Shown one piece after another: positions 1 to 5,561 of a stretch of 6,514 nt of DNA (position 1 is its first letter; every line of letters starts with the position of its first letter). The translations under genes and the position numbers were made by a program. Source of the stretch: Bacteroidales bacterium (GTDB taxonomy: Bacteria > Bacteroidota > Bacteroidia > Bacteroidales > UBA932); NCBI GenBank assembly GCA_009784635.1, contig WRBG01000111.1, positions 1 through 6,514 on the forward strand, read 5' to 3'. The notes beneath the pieces were generated by a model. The model saw only the letters and a program-made list of their open reading frames with translations, was not told where the DNA came from and did not search any database.

Positions 1-6
1 GGAATT

Positions 7-852
7 ATGTACACGTCCAAAAACAAAGAATTTACAGGAACAGCCATTAAAAAAAACGGTGAAATCCCTTTTGACATGAACGCATATTTACTTTATGGAG
101 GTAGACATGTTGGGAGAAAGGGAAAAAACATACGGATAACCAAATATAAAAATGGGCTGAAAGATGGAAAGGAAAGAATATATCATTGCGGCACTGTTGG
201 AGAGTTATTTTATTCCGCCGACAGAACTTTTTTGTATTCTGTCTCTCAATACAGCGAAGGACTTAAAAATGGGAAAGAAAAAATTTATGATAATAAAGGT
301 CGCGGATATCTCGACTTTGAAGCCTATTATAAGGATGGAGAAGTACACGGCTTGTTCCGTAGTTATTATAGAAGCAGGAATGTTGCCAAAGAAGTGGAAT
401 ACAGCAATGGCGAAATTTTAGGTTTTTATCGAACTTTTGATAGCATCGGCGATACCTTGATTAATTACATATCTGTAGATGGACGTATTATCGAAGGTTG
501 CAGATTAATCAAAGGAAATTATCGGAATACGAAAGATACATTGGAATGGTATGAAAACGGACAATTACTTGCCCAAAGAGTTTTTGAAGAATATTATTTA
601 TCTCATAATCCTAAAGAATTTAAAAAAGAAAGTTTATATTCCGCCTACGACCCTGTATTATACAAAGGCTTGTTTAGCGAAACATATTATCAACATGGCG
701 AGGCAGTAGAATATACCCAATTTAATAACGGCGAAATAGTTATCTATTCCAAGCAAATAAACGGAATAATGACAGAAATATTCAATTCGGAAACAGGTGT
801 GGATAAGCGTAGCGAATATGGATTTTATAGAAATATGTTTCTAAAACAATAA
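7..852 (+). CDS. MORN_2/YwqK-type repeat protein, start uncertain
   Basis: Protein of 281 residues from the first ATG in the window. It carries degenerate repeats of about 17 residues with a core like Y-x-(N/D/E)-G-x-x-x-G-x-x-x-x-(Y/F), at about residues 44-60, 79-95, 105-121, 129-145 and 178-194. This is the pattern of MORN_2 repeats in YwqK-like proteins, which are common in Bacteroidota. Their molecular role is mostly unknown; some are labelled antitoxin-like by annotation only, so I assign no function. There is no signal peptide or membrane segment from this start. The opening residues resemble the interior of a repeat (T-G-T-A near 10-13), and the two codons before the ATG are open in frame, so the real start could lie before base 1. 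The gene is clearly more AT-rich than the operon to its right. No partner gene is visible next to it. Confidence 0.72.
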   Translation: MYTSKNKEFTGTAIKKNGEIPFDMNAYLLYGGRHVGRKGKNIRITKYKNGLKDGKERIYHCGTVGELFYSADRTFLYSVSQYSEGLKNGKEKIYDNKGRGYLDFEAYYKDGEVHGLFRSYYRSRNVAKEVEYSNGEILGFYRTFDSIGDTLINYISVDGRIIEGCRLIKGNYRNTKDTLEWYENGQLLAQRVFEEYYLSHNPKEFKKESLYSAYDPVLYKGLFSETYYQHGEAVEYTQFNNGEIVIYSKQINGIMTEIFNSETGVDKRSEYGFYRNMFLKQ

Positions 853-872
853 ACATGACGAAAAGTAAAGAA

Positions 873-898
873 ACGCCAGCAGGTAACAAGCGTGGCGT
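873..898 (+). terminator. Stem-loop after the MORN-repeat gene, possible terminator
   Basis: ACGCCA at 873-878 pairs with TGGCGT at 893-898. GC (879-880) can extend the stem with GC at 890-891 past a bulged G892, leaving a 9-nt loop. The stem starts 20 nt after the stop codon ending at 852. No T-run follows, so it is not a classical intrinsic terminator; it could equally be a 3'-end stabilising hairpin. Confidence 0.3.
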
Positions 899-910
899 AA
901 CGTCCCGACA

Positions 911-942
911 TTTGGGTGGTAAAAAGAACTTTTGTATCTTTG
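911..942 (+). promoter_or_regulatory. Bacteroidota-type promoter (TTTG-N20-TATCTTTG)
   Basis: TTTG at 911-914 and TATCTTTG at 935-942 are separated by 20 nt. This matches the known Bacteroidota -33 TTTG / -7 TAnnTTTG architecture. Transcription would start near 946-950. No credible gene starts close by; the next is at 1104. It therefore either gives that gene a 5' leader of about 155 nt or makes a short RNA. The transcribed stretch includes a small hairpin, GTTGT (985-989) with ACAAC (1005-1009). Confidence 0.5.
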
Positions 943-1059
943 CCTCGGTGTACAAGCCCCCGCCTGCATCAATCCCCGCTGAGAGTTGTATGCAAGTTTT
1001 ATGGACAACCCTACCGAGAAATTTTGAGCGAAAGAATAAAATTATTTGAGAAAAAAGTG

Positions 1060-1067
1060 TAATTTTG
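1060..1067 (+). promoter_or_regulatory. Candidate -7 element TAATTTTG upstream of the beta-barrel gene
   Basis: TAATTTTG fits the Bacteroidota TAnnTTTG -7 consensus. It lies 36 nt before the ATG at 1104, giving a 5' UTR of about 30 nt. The nearest upstream TTTG (1045-1048) is only 11 nt away, too close for a standard -33 box, so only half of the promoter signature is present. Confidence 0.4.
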
Positions 1068-1103
1068 CGCTTTTATTAAGCATACTTAAAAAACAACCTT
1101 ATT

Positions 1104-1565
1104 ATGAGGAAAATATGTATAACTATTGTATTAGCATTTGGGGCAGCAGTCAGCGTAGGAGCGCAAGATTACACTTGGGCGTTGGGGGTACGTTTGGGCG
1201 ACGACATGAGCGGTATCAGCGTCAAGAAGAGCATTGATGCCCGCAACAAAATGGAAGGAATCCTTGCAGTCCCCTATTGGCATGGCGTCAACTTCACTGG
1301 TCTTTATCAGCGATATATTCCCGTTGAGGCTTTTCACATTTATTGCGGGGTCGGCGGACACATTGGAAACTGGAAGCACACAAGTAACGACATCAGTAAG
1401 AACTATTTCTTTCTTGGCTTGGACTGCATGGTGGGCATCGAATTTTCGCTATTAAAGTCTGTTCCGCTTTCTCTTTCGATTGACTACAAACCCTCATATA
1501 ATTTGACAGGGCATGCCGGATTCAGTTTTACAGGCGGAGGAATTGGTCTTCGTTACAGGCTCTGA
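1104..1565 (+). CDS. Small secreted protein, probable outer-membrane beta-barrel
   Basis: Protein of 153 residues. The N-terminus is a clear Sec signal peptide: basic Arg2-Lys3, a hydrophobic core at about residues 4-17, and a likely type I cleavage site after Ala20 (V-G-A before Q-D). There is no lipobox cysteine at the junction. The mature part alternates polar and hydrophobic residues in short strands rich in Gly and aromatics: 24-31, 53-58, 62-69, 78-86, 101-114, 121-129 and 143-152. It ends in a strand-like G-L-R-Y-R-L, as in small Bacteroidota outer-membrane barrels of the general 'outer membrane beta-barrel protein' kind. The length suits a barrel of about eight strands. Substrate and role are unknown. 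The start is fixed by the signal peptide. The gene appears to be its own unit, separated from the methionine operon by a promoter at about 1620-1649. Confidence 0.72.
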   Translation: MRKICITIVLAFGAAVSVGAQDYTWALGVRLGDDMSGISVKKSIDARNKMEGILAVPYWHGVNFTGLYQRYIPVEAFHIYCGVGGHIGNWKHTSNDISKNYFFLGLDCMVGIEFSLLKSVPLSLSIDYKPSYNLTGHAGFSFTGGGIGLRYRL

Positions 1566-1571
1566 AAGGCA

Positions 1572-1590
1572 GATGAATCCGCTCTTCATC
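1572..1590 (+). terminator. Stem-loop just after the beta-barrel gene
   Basis: GATGAA (1572-1577) pairs perfectly with TTCATC (1585-1590) across a 7-nt loop, starting 7 nt after the stop codon. The stem is short and AT-leaning and no T-run follows directly, so termination is only a guess. It lies upstream of the next promoter. Confidence 0.25.
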
Positions 1591-1619
1591 GCACCAAAAT
1601 TACAAAACCGGTTTTTGTC

Positions 1620-1633
1620 TTGGATTTCTCCAA
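1620..1633. promoter_or_regulatory. Inverted repeat in the met promoter, candidate operator
   Basis: TTGGA (1620-1624) and TCCAA (1629-1633) form an inverted repeat with a 4-nt centre, inside the promoter just upstream of the -7 element. A second small palindrome, ATAAG-C-CTTAT (1634-1644), abuts it and overlaps the -7 box. The position suits a dimeric regulator, but repeats with 5-bp arms occur by chance at this scale. Confidence 0.25.
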
Positions 1634-1649
1634 ATAAGCCTTATCTTTG
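1620..1649 (+). promoter_or_regulatory. Promoter of the methionine/aspartate operon
   Basis: TATCTTTG at 1642-1649 is a perfect Bacteroidota -7 element. A -33 TTG at 1620-1622 gives a 19-nt spacer; a fuller TTTG at 1614-1617 would give 24 nt, somewhat long. The start point would be near 1653-1657. That is about ten bases before the leader ORF at 1665 and about 205 nt before metY. I see no better promoter nearer to metY. Confidence 0.6.
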
Positions 1650-1664
1650 CCGCCGATTATACAA

Positions 1665-1730
1665 ATGAACGGAATCTTCTCATATGGATTGATGCGAATG
1701 CGCCGAATGTGCAACTCCATGCACAGTTAG
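1665..1730 (+). CDS. Met-rich leader peptide ORF upstream of metY
   Basis: ORF of 21 codons and a TAG stop, starting about ten bases after the predicted transcription start. Five of 21 residues are Met (positions 1, 10, 12, 15 and 19), with Cys at 16 and Arg at 11, 13 and 14. The stretch from residue 9 reads L-M-R-M-R-R-M-C. Such Met density is far above background, and it sits directly in front of an operon for methionine synthesis. That is what a ribosome-stalling leader peptide that senses charged Met-tRNA would look like, by analogy with the Trp codons of trp leaders. A-rich sequence (ACAA) precedes the ATG, in keeping with translation starts lacking a Shine-Dalgarno site. Translation and function are inferred from composition and position; I do not recognise it as a named element. 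A chance ORF remains possible at this length. Confidence 0.55.
   Translation: MNGIFSYGLMRMRRMCNSMHS
1709..1724 (+). other. RNA hairpin inside the leader ORF
   Basis: GTGCA (1709-1713) pairs with TGCAC (1720-1724) over a 6-nt loop. The hairpin spans codons 15-20 of the leader ORF, just after the Met cluster, and shares bases 1719-1724 with the longer-range pairing. It would be melted by a translating ribosome. Confidence 0.3.
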
Positions 1731-1806
1731 GCCGGTTATCGCTATCTCCCGTTTCTCGTTTCCCATTTTTCCCAGCACCATATTATTAGATAACTGCGCC
1801 CTGCAT
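1719..1806 (+). promoter_or_regulatory. Mutually exclusive RNA pairings in the met leader
   Basis: Bases 1719-1729 cover the last Met codon to the stop of the leader ORF. All eleven can pair with 1791-1806: CAGTTA with TAACTG (1791-1796) and ATGCA with TGCAT (1802-1806), leaving CGCCC (1797-1801) bulged. A competing 8-bp helix uses CGGTTATC (1733-1740) with GATAACTG (1789-1796), including one G-T pair. Both need 1791-1796, so only one can form, and a ribosome at the leader stop codon would block the first. This is the logic of an attenuator, but no terminator hairpin with a T-run is seen. Confidence 0.35.
1741..1780 (+). promoter_or_regulatory. C-rich, G-poor tract, possible Rho-loading site
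   Basis: In these 40 bases I count 16 C, 15 T, 5 A and 4 G. The stretch has no evident self-pairing and lies right after the leader ORF stop. Unstructured C-over-G RNA of this kind is typical of Rho utilisation sites. If so, termination before metY could be Rho-dependent and governed by leader translation. This is inference only. Confidence 0.25.
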
Positions 1807-1861
1807 ACCCCAAGGTAATGAGGCCTTAATTATTTATACCGTAACGATTAAAAACATACAC

Positions 1862-3151
1862 ATGAACCTACACTTTGAAACCCTCCAACTCCACGCCGGA
1901 CAAAGTCCCGACCCCCAAACCGGCTCTTTTACTCCCACCATTCATCCTACTGTTGCATACGCATTTAAAGATGTCGCCTATGGAGCTTCGCTCTTTGCCT
2001 TAGAGACGCCGGGGCATATCTATTCCCGGATTTCCAACCCCACCACCCAAGTTTTTGAAACGCGCATGGCTGCGCTGGAAGGCGGCACCGGCGCCTTAGC
2101 CGCCGCATCGGGACATGCCGCTCAATTCATCGCCTTTCAAAACATTTTGCAACAGGGCGATAGCTTTCTTTCCAGTTCCCTGCTTTACGGCGGCACCTTT
2201 AATCAGTTCAAACACTCCTTTGCCCGATTGGGCATTATGGCCCGCTTCACCCACCAACTTTCCATAGCGCATTTGGAACATATCCTTAAAACCGAAAACC
2301 ATAAGGCCCTCTATGTAGAAAGCATCTCCAACGGAGAATTTACCGTACCCGAATTTGAAGCCCTTGGCGAATTGGCCCGCAAATACCAAATCCCCTTGAT
2401 GGTAGACAATACTTTTGGGGCCGGGGGCTACTTGTTTAGGCCGATTGAATGGGGCGCCCACATTGTTTGCCACTCTGCCACCAAATGGATAGGCGGACAC
2501 GGAAACGGCATTGGCGGGGTGCTGATAGACGGGGGCAACTACGACTGGGGCAACGGAAAATACCCGCTCCTCTCGGAACCTTCTCCCAGCTATCACGGAC
2601 TTAATTTTTGGGAGAAATTTGGAGGCGGGAGAGGGGCCGACAACTGCGCCTTTATTGTACGCGCTCGTGCCGAGGGGCTTAGGGACTTTGGCCCCTGCCT
2701 GAGTCCTTTTCAAGCCTTTTTCTTTTTACAGGGATTGGAAACGCTCTCGATTCGTATGGACAGGATTGTGCAAAACAGTTTGGAGTTGGCCCAATGGTTG
2801 GAAAAACACCCCAAGGTGTCGCATGTAAACTACTTGGGCCTGCCCGGACACCCCAGCCACCAAACTGCCAAAAAATACTTCCACAAAGGATTTGGAGGAG
2901 TGTTGAGTTTTAGGCTAAAAGGTGGGGAGGAGGCCGTTTCCACCCTGTTGGAACGGTTGCAAATCATTAGCCACATGGCCAATTTGGGCGACACCAAAAC
3001 CTTGATTGTACATCCGGCCTCTACCACCCACTCCCAGCTGTCGCGGACAGAGCAGGAGGCTTGCGGCATTGCCCCCAACCTTTTGCGGTTGTCGGTGGGC
3101 ATAGAGCATATAGACGACCTCAAAGCAGACTTTACCCAAGCGCTTACATAG
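1862..3151 (+). CDS. metY: O-acetylhomoserine sulfhydrylase (MetY type)
   Basis: PLP enzyme of the Cys/Met metabolism family, 429 residues. It joins O-acetylhomoserine to sulfide to give homocysteine and acetate in the cytoplasm. The PLP lysine is Lys208 in S-A-T-K-W-I-G-G-H-G. Other family landmarks are Y-S-R at 54-56 and N-P-T-T at 59-62 (phosphate contact from the neighbouring subunit), L-E-G-G at 72-75, Tyr109 (ring stacking), D-N-T at 182-184 (Asp182 facing the pyridine N), and Arg409 in L-R-L-S-V-G-I-E-H (substrate carboxylate). Length about 430 and the segment around S-Y-H-G-L (243-247) favour MetY over the shorter cystathionine synthases and lyases (about 380-400). The start gives the usual F-E-T-L-Q-L-H-A-G opening. 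It is first in the operon; metX, which makes its substrate, begins 15 nt after its stop. The sulfur donor is inferred from the family, so use of another thiol or of cysteine cannot be excluded. Confidence 0.93.
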   Translation: MNLHFETLQLHAGQSPDPQTGSFTPTIHPTVAYAFKDVAYGASLFALETPGHIYSRISNPTTQVFETRMAALEGGTGALAAASGHAAQFIAFQNILQQGDSFLSSSLLYGGTFNQFKHSFARLGIMARFTHQLSIAHLEHILKTENHKALYVESISNGEFTVPEFEALGELARKYQIPLMVDNTFGAGGYLFRPIEWGAHIVCHSATKWIGGHGNGIGGVLIDGGNYDWGNGKYPLLSEPSPSYHGLNFWEKFGGGRGADNCAFIVRARAEGLRDFGPCLSPFQAFFFLQGLETLSIRMDRIVQNSLELAQWLEKHPKVSHVNYLGLPGHPSHQTAKKYFHKGFGGVLSFRLKGGEEAVSTLLERLQIISHMANLGDTKTLIVHPASTTHSQLSRTEQEACGIAPNLLRLSVGIEHIDDLKADFTQALT

Positions 3152-3166
3152 AACCACGCCATTTTT

Positions 3167-4198
3167 ATGTATCTACACAGCTATCACTCTAAAGAGCCGT
3201 TCATTTTGGAAAACGGCCAACGGTTGTCCGAACCGACCATTGCGTATCATACTTCGGCGCCCAAGTACAACGGACAAAAAGTGTTGTGGATTTGCCACGC
3301 CCTTACCGCCAATTCCGACCCCACCGCATGGTGGGAAGTGATGACAGGCCCCGGCAAATGCTTCGACCCTTTAGAATACTTTATTGTATGCGCCAACATT
3401 TTGGGTTCCTGCTACGGCAGCACAGGCCCCATGAGCTTGAATCCAAACACCGGAGCCCCTTATTACGACCAATTTCCGGTCGTCTCCGTGCGGGATTGGG
3501 TAGCCGCCCACAACCGGCTAAGAATCCATTTGGGGATTAAGGAAATAGACACGGTCATAGGCGCTTCGGTAGGCGGATTTCAGGCCCTCGAATACGCCAT
3601 TTGCCATCGGGACGTATGCAAACGATTGGTTCTGATTGCCAGCAATGCCCGCGTATCGCCTTGGAACACCGCTTTTAATGAGAGCCAGCGCATGGCCATA
3701 TTGGCCGACCCCACCTATCAAGAGTACCGTCCGGAAGGGGGCGAAAGGGGCTTGGCCGCAGCTCGGTCTATCGCCTTGTTGAGCTACCGCAGCAACGAGG
3801 GATATTTGTTAAGTCAAGAGGAATTGAATACGGATACCTTTATGGCCCAAAAAGCGGCCTCCTACCAGCAATATCAAGGAGAAAAACTCCGCAAACGCTT
3901 TGACGCCTATTCCTATATGGCCCTAACCAAAACCTTTGACACCCACAACGCGGGCCGGGGACGGGGCGGATTGGAAAAAGCCCTGCAAAGCATTAACGCC
4001 CAAACCCTCTGCATCGGAATTACGGGAGACCGGCTTTTTCCGCCCTGCGAGGTAAAATTCATGGCCCGACACATTCCCGAAGCCCAATACGCCTCCATAG
4101 ATTCCGACTTTGGACACGACGGATTTCTGCTTGAATGGAAGTCCCTTACCAAAATAATAACCGCATTTAACCAACCACCACAATATGCAAATTCTTAA
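3167..4198 (+). CDS. metX: Homoserine O-acetyltransferase (MetX)
   Basis: Alpha/beta-hydrolase fold acyltransferase, 343 residues, expected to transfer acetyl from acetyl-CoA to homoserine. The nucleophile is Ser134 in G-A-S-V-G-G-F-Q-A-L-E. The acid is Asp288 (G-D-R-L-F-P-P) and the base His317 (G-H-D-G-F-L). The oxyanion region H-A-L-T (45-48) and the MetX signature N-I-L-G-S-C-Y-G-S-T-G-P (78-89) are intact. Length is slightly under the usual 350-380, with no missing core motif. The next product, O-acetylhomoserine, is the substrate of the MetY encoded upstream. The last 14 nt overlap the start of the kinase gene, which suggests translational coupling. MetX-like enzymes sometimes prefer succinyl-CoA or serine; pairing with metY favours acetyl-homoserine, but I have not tested specificity residues. 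Confidence 0.93.
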   Translation: MYLHSYHSKEPFILENGQRLSEPTIAYHTSAPKYNGQKVLWICHALTANSDPTAWWEVMTGPGKCFDPLEYFIVCANILGSCYGSTGPMSLNPNTGAPYYDQFPVVSVRDWVAAHNRLRIHLGIKEIDTVIGASVGGFQALEYAICHRDVCKRLVLIASNARVSPWNTAFNESQRMAILADPTYQEYRPEGGERGLAAARSIALLSYRSNEGYLLSQEELNTDTFMAQKAASYQQYQGEKLRKRFDAYSYMALTKTFDTHNAGRGRGGLEKALQSINAQTLCIGITGDRLFPPCEVKFMARHIPEAQYASIDSDFGHDGFLLEWKSLTKIITAFNQPPQYANS

Positions 4199-5549
4199 AT
4201 TTGGAGGCTCGTCCGTAGCCTCTGCCCCAAACATAGAGCGCGTCTGCGCCATCATCGAGCAAGCGATACAAGCCGATAAAACCATGGTAGTAGCCTCCGC
4301 TTTGGGCGGTTGTACCGACAAATTGGTAGAAATCGGACATATGGCCGCCGACCGGAATCCGGCCTATACAAGTCTCTTGGACGAACTGATTCTGCGGCAC
4401 GAAGAATTGGTGCAACAATTAGGACTGCCGGAGCAATCCGAGCTGCATGGCTTGATGAAAGAACTCCGCGAAGTCTGTCGGGGGGTATTCCTGCTCCAAG
4501 AGCTGAGTTTACGAACCTTAGACTTGATTATGAGCTTTGGAGAGCTGTTGTCAACCACCATCCTGTCCCGCTTTCTTCACCATAAAGGCATAACCAACTG
4601 TTGGATAGATGCCCGCCGGACCATCCGCACCAACCACCGGTACGGGAACGCCCAAGTAGACATGGAAGCAACCACCCGGCACATCGAACATCAGATTAAT
4701 ACCTGCCCTTCGCGCCTGTACATCGTTCCGGGCTTTATTTCCTCTAACGACCAAGGGATTACCACCACCCTTGGGCGGGGCGGGTCGGATTACACCGCGT
4801 CCCTCTTGGCCGTCTGTGCCAAGGCCCGAATGTTGGAAATTTGGACAGACGTGAGCGGTATGATGACTGCCGACCCCCGCGTGGTGCCCCAAGCCCGCCC
4901 CATTCCCCATATTTCCTATAAAGAAGCCCTCGAACTTTCTCATTTTGGGGCCAGAGTAGTCTATCCGCCTACCATTCAGCCTGTTGTTAGCCACCGCATC
5001 CCCATCAAGATAAAAAATACCTTTGCCCCCGAAGAACCCGGCACCCTAATTGAACAGAATCCTCCCGAAAGCGACAGTCGGCTTAGGGGCCTGTCGGCCA
5101 GCGGCCATATAGCCCTGCTCTCTATGGAGGGCAGCGGTATGGTGGGGATTCCCGGTTATTCGGCCAGACTGTTTGGCGCTTTGGCGGCGGAGGAAATCAA
5201 TATCATCTTGATTACCCAAGCCTCGTCGGTGCATACCATGTGCGTGGCGATTGACGAAAAAAACGCGGAATCGGCCAAAAAGGCGGTAGACGACACTTTT
5301 GCTTACGAAATATCCCTGCAAAAGGTAGAGCCTCTGAGGGTGGAAACCGGTTTTTCGATTATCAGCTTGGTGGGAGACGACCTGCAACAGCAGTCGGGAA
5401 CCGGAGGGCGGATGTTCGAGGCGCTGGGACGCAAAAACATTAACATTAGGGCTATTGCCCAAGGCTCGTCGGAGAAAAATATTTCTACCGTGGTAGGTAC
5501 GGCAGACGAGGCCGAGGCTTTGCGCGCCATACATGAAGCGTTCTTTTAA
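4185..5549 (+). CDS. Aspartate kinase, ThrA type, without dehydrogenase domain
   Basis: Monofunctional aspartokinase of 454 residues; phosphorylates aspartate with ATP, the first step to Met, Thr and Lys. The kinase domain has K-F-G-G-S-S-V at 5-11, S-F-G-E-L-L-S-T at 117-124 and G-R-G-G-S-D-Y-T at 197-204, followed by W-T-D-V-S-G-M at 220-226. Two ACT-type regulatory units follow at about 305-380 and 388-450 (V-G-I-P-G-Y-S-A-R-L-F near 320-330; A-I-A-Q-G-S-S-E-K-N-I-S at 423-434). These motifs and the ending A-I-H-E-A-F-F are those of the N-terminal part of bifunctional aspartokinase-homoserine dehydrogenase (ThrA). Here a TAA follows immediately and asd starts 12 nt later, so the dehydrogenase half is absent, not frameshifted. 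The start overlaps metX by 14 nt and places the catalytic Lys at residue 5, as usual. Feedback ligand unknown (Thr, Lys or none); membership in a met operon hints at control by methionine supply. The name could be thrA or lysC, so no symbol is given. Confidence 0.92.
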   Translation: MQILKFGGSSVASAPNIERVCAIIEQAIQADKTMVVASALGGCTDKLVEIGHMAADRNPAYTSLLDELILRHEELVQQLGLPEQSELHGLMKELREVCRGVFLLQELSLRTLDLIMSFGELLSTTILSRFLHHKGITNCWIDARRTIRTNHRYGNAQVDMEATTRHIEHQINTCPSRLYIVPGFISSNDQGITTTLGRGGSDYTASLLAVCAKARMLEIWTDVSGMMTADPRVVPQARPIPHISYKEALELSHFGARVVYPPTIQPVVSHRIPIKIKNTFAPEEPGTLIEQNPPESDSRLRGLSASGHIALLSMEGSGMVGIPGYSARLFGALAAEEINIILITQASSVHTMCVAIDEKNAESAKKAVDDTFAYEISLQKVEPLRVETGFSIISLVGDDLQQQSGTGGRMFEALGRKNINIRAIAQGSSEKNISTVVGTADEAEALRAIHEAFF

Positions 5550-5561
5550 ATCGAAATAAAA

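Noticed and set aside
855..1049. 64-codon ORF starting three bases after the first gene's stop
   Set aside because: It runs through the stem-loop at 873-898 and the promoter at 911-942, has no recognisable domain, and its residues look like translated non-coding DNA.
1726..1732. GTTAGGC heptamer, like an integron attC core (GTTRRRY)
   Set aside because: No matching RYYYAAC partner or attC-like folded site lies nearby, and the heptamer is explained by the leader ORF end and the pairing region.
1815..1827. Possible terminator hairpin around AGGCCT before metY
   Set aside because: The stem is only about 4 bp, and the following AT-rich stretch is mixed A and T, not a T-run.
1650..1861. SAM riboswitch in the met leader
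   Set aside because: I looked for the SAM-I conserved core and the SAM-II pseudoknot motif and found neither. A covariance-model search would settle it, since I could not run one.
2096..2713. Long reverse-strand ORF opposite metY, with others opposite metX, the kinase and asd
   Set aside because: They are shadows of strongly supported forward genes; their proteins show no family motifs.
5547..5561. Frameshift that would hide a homoserine dehydrogenase domain after the kinase
   Set aside because: The kinase ends in TAA and asd begins 12 nt later with intact motifs, so there is no room for a hidden domain.
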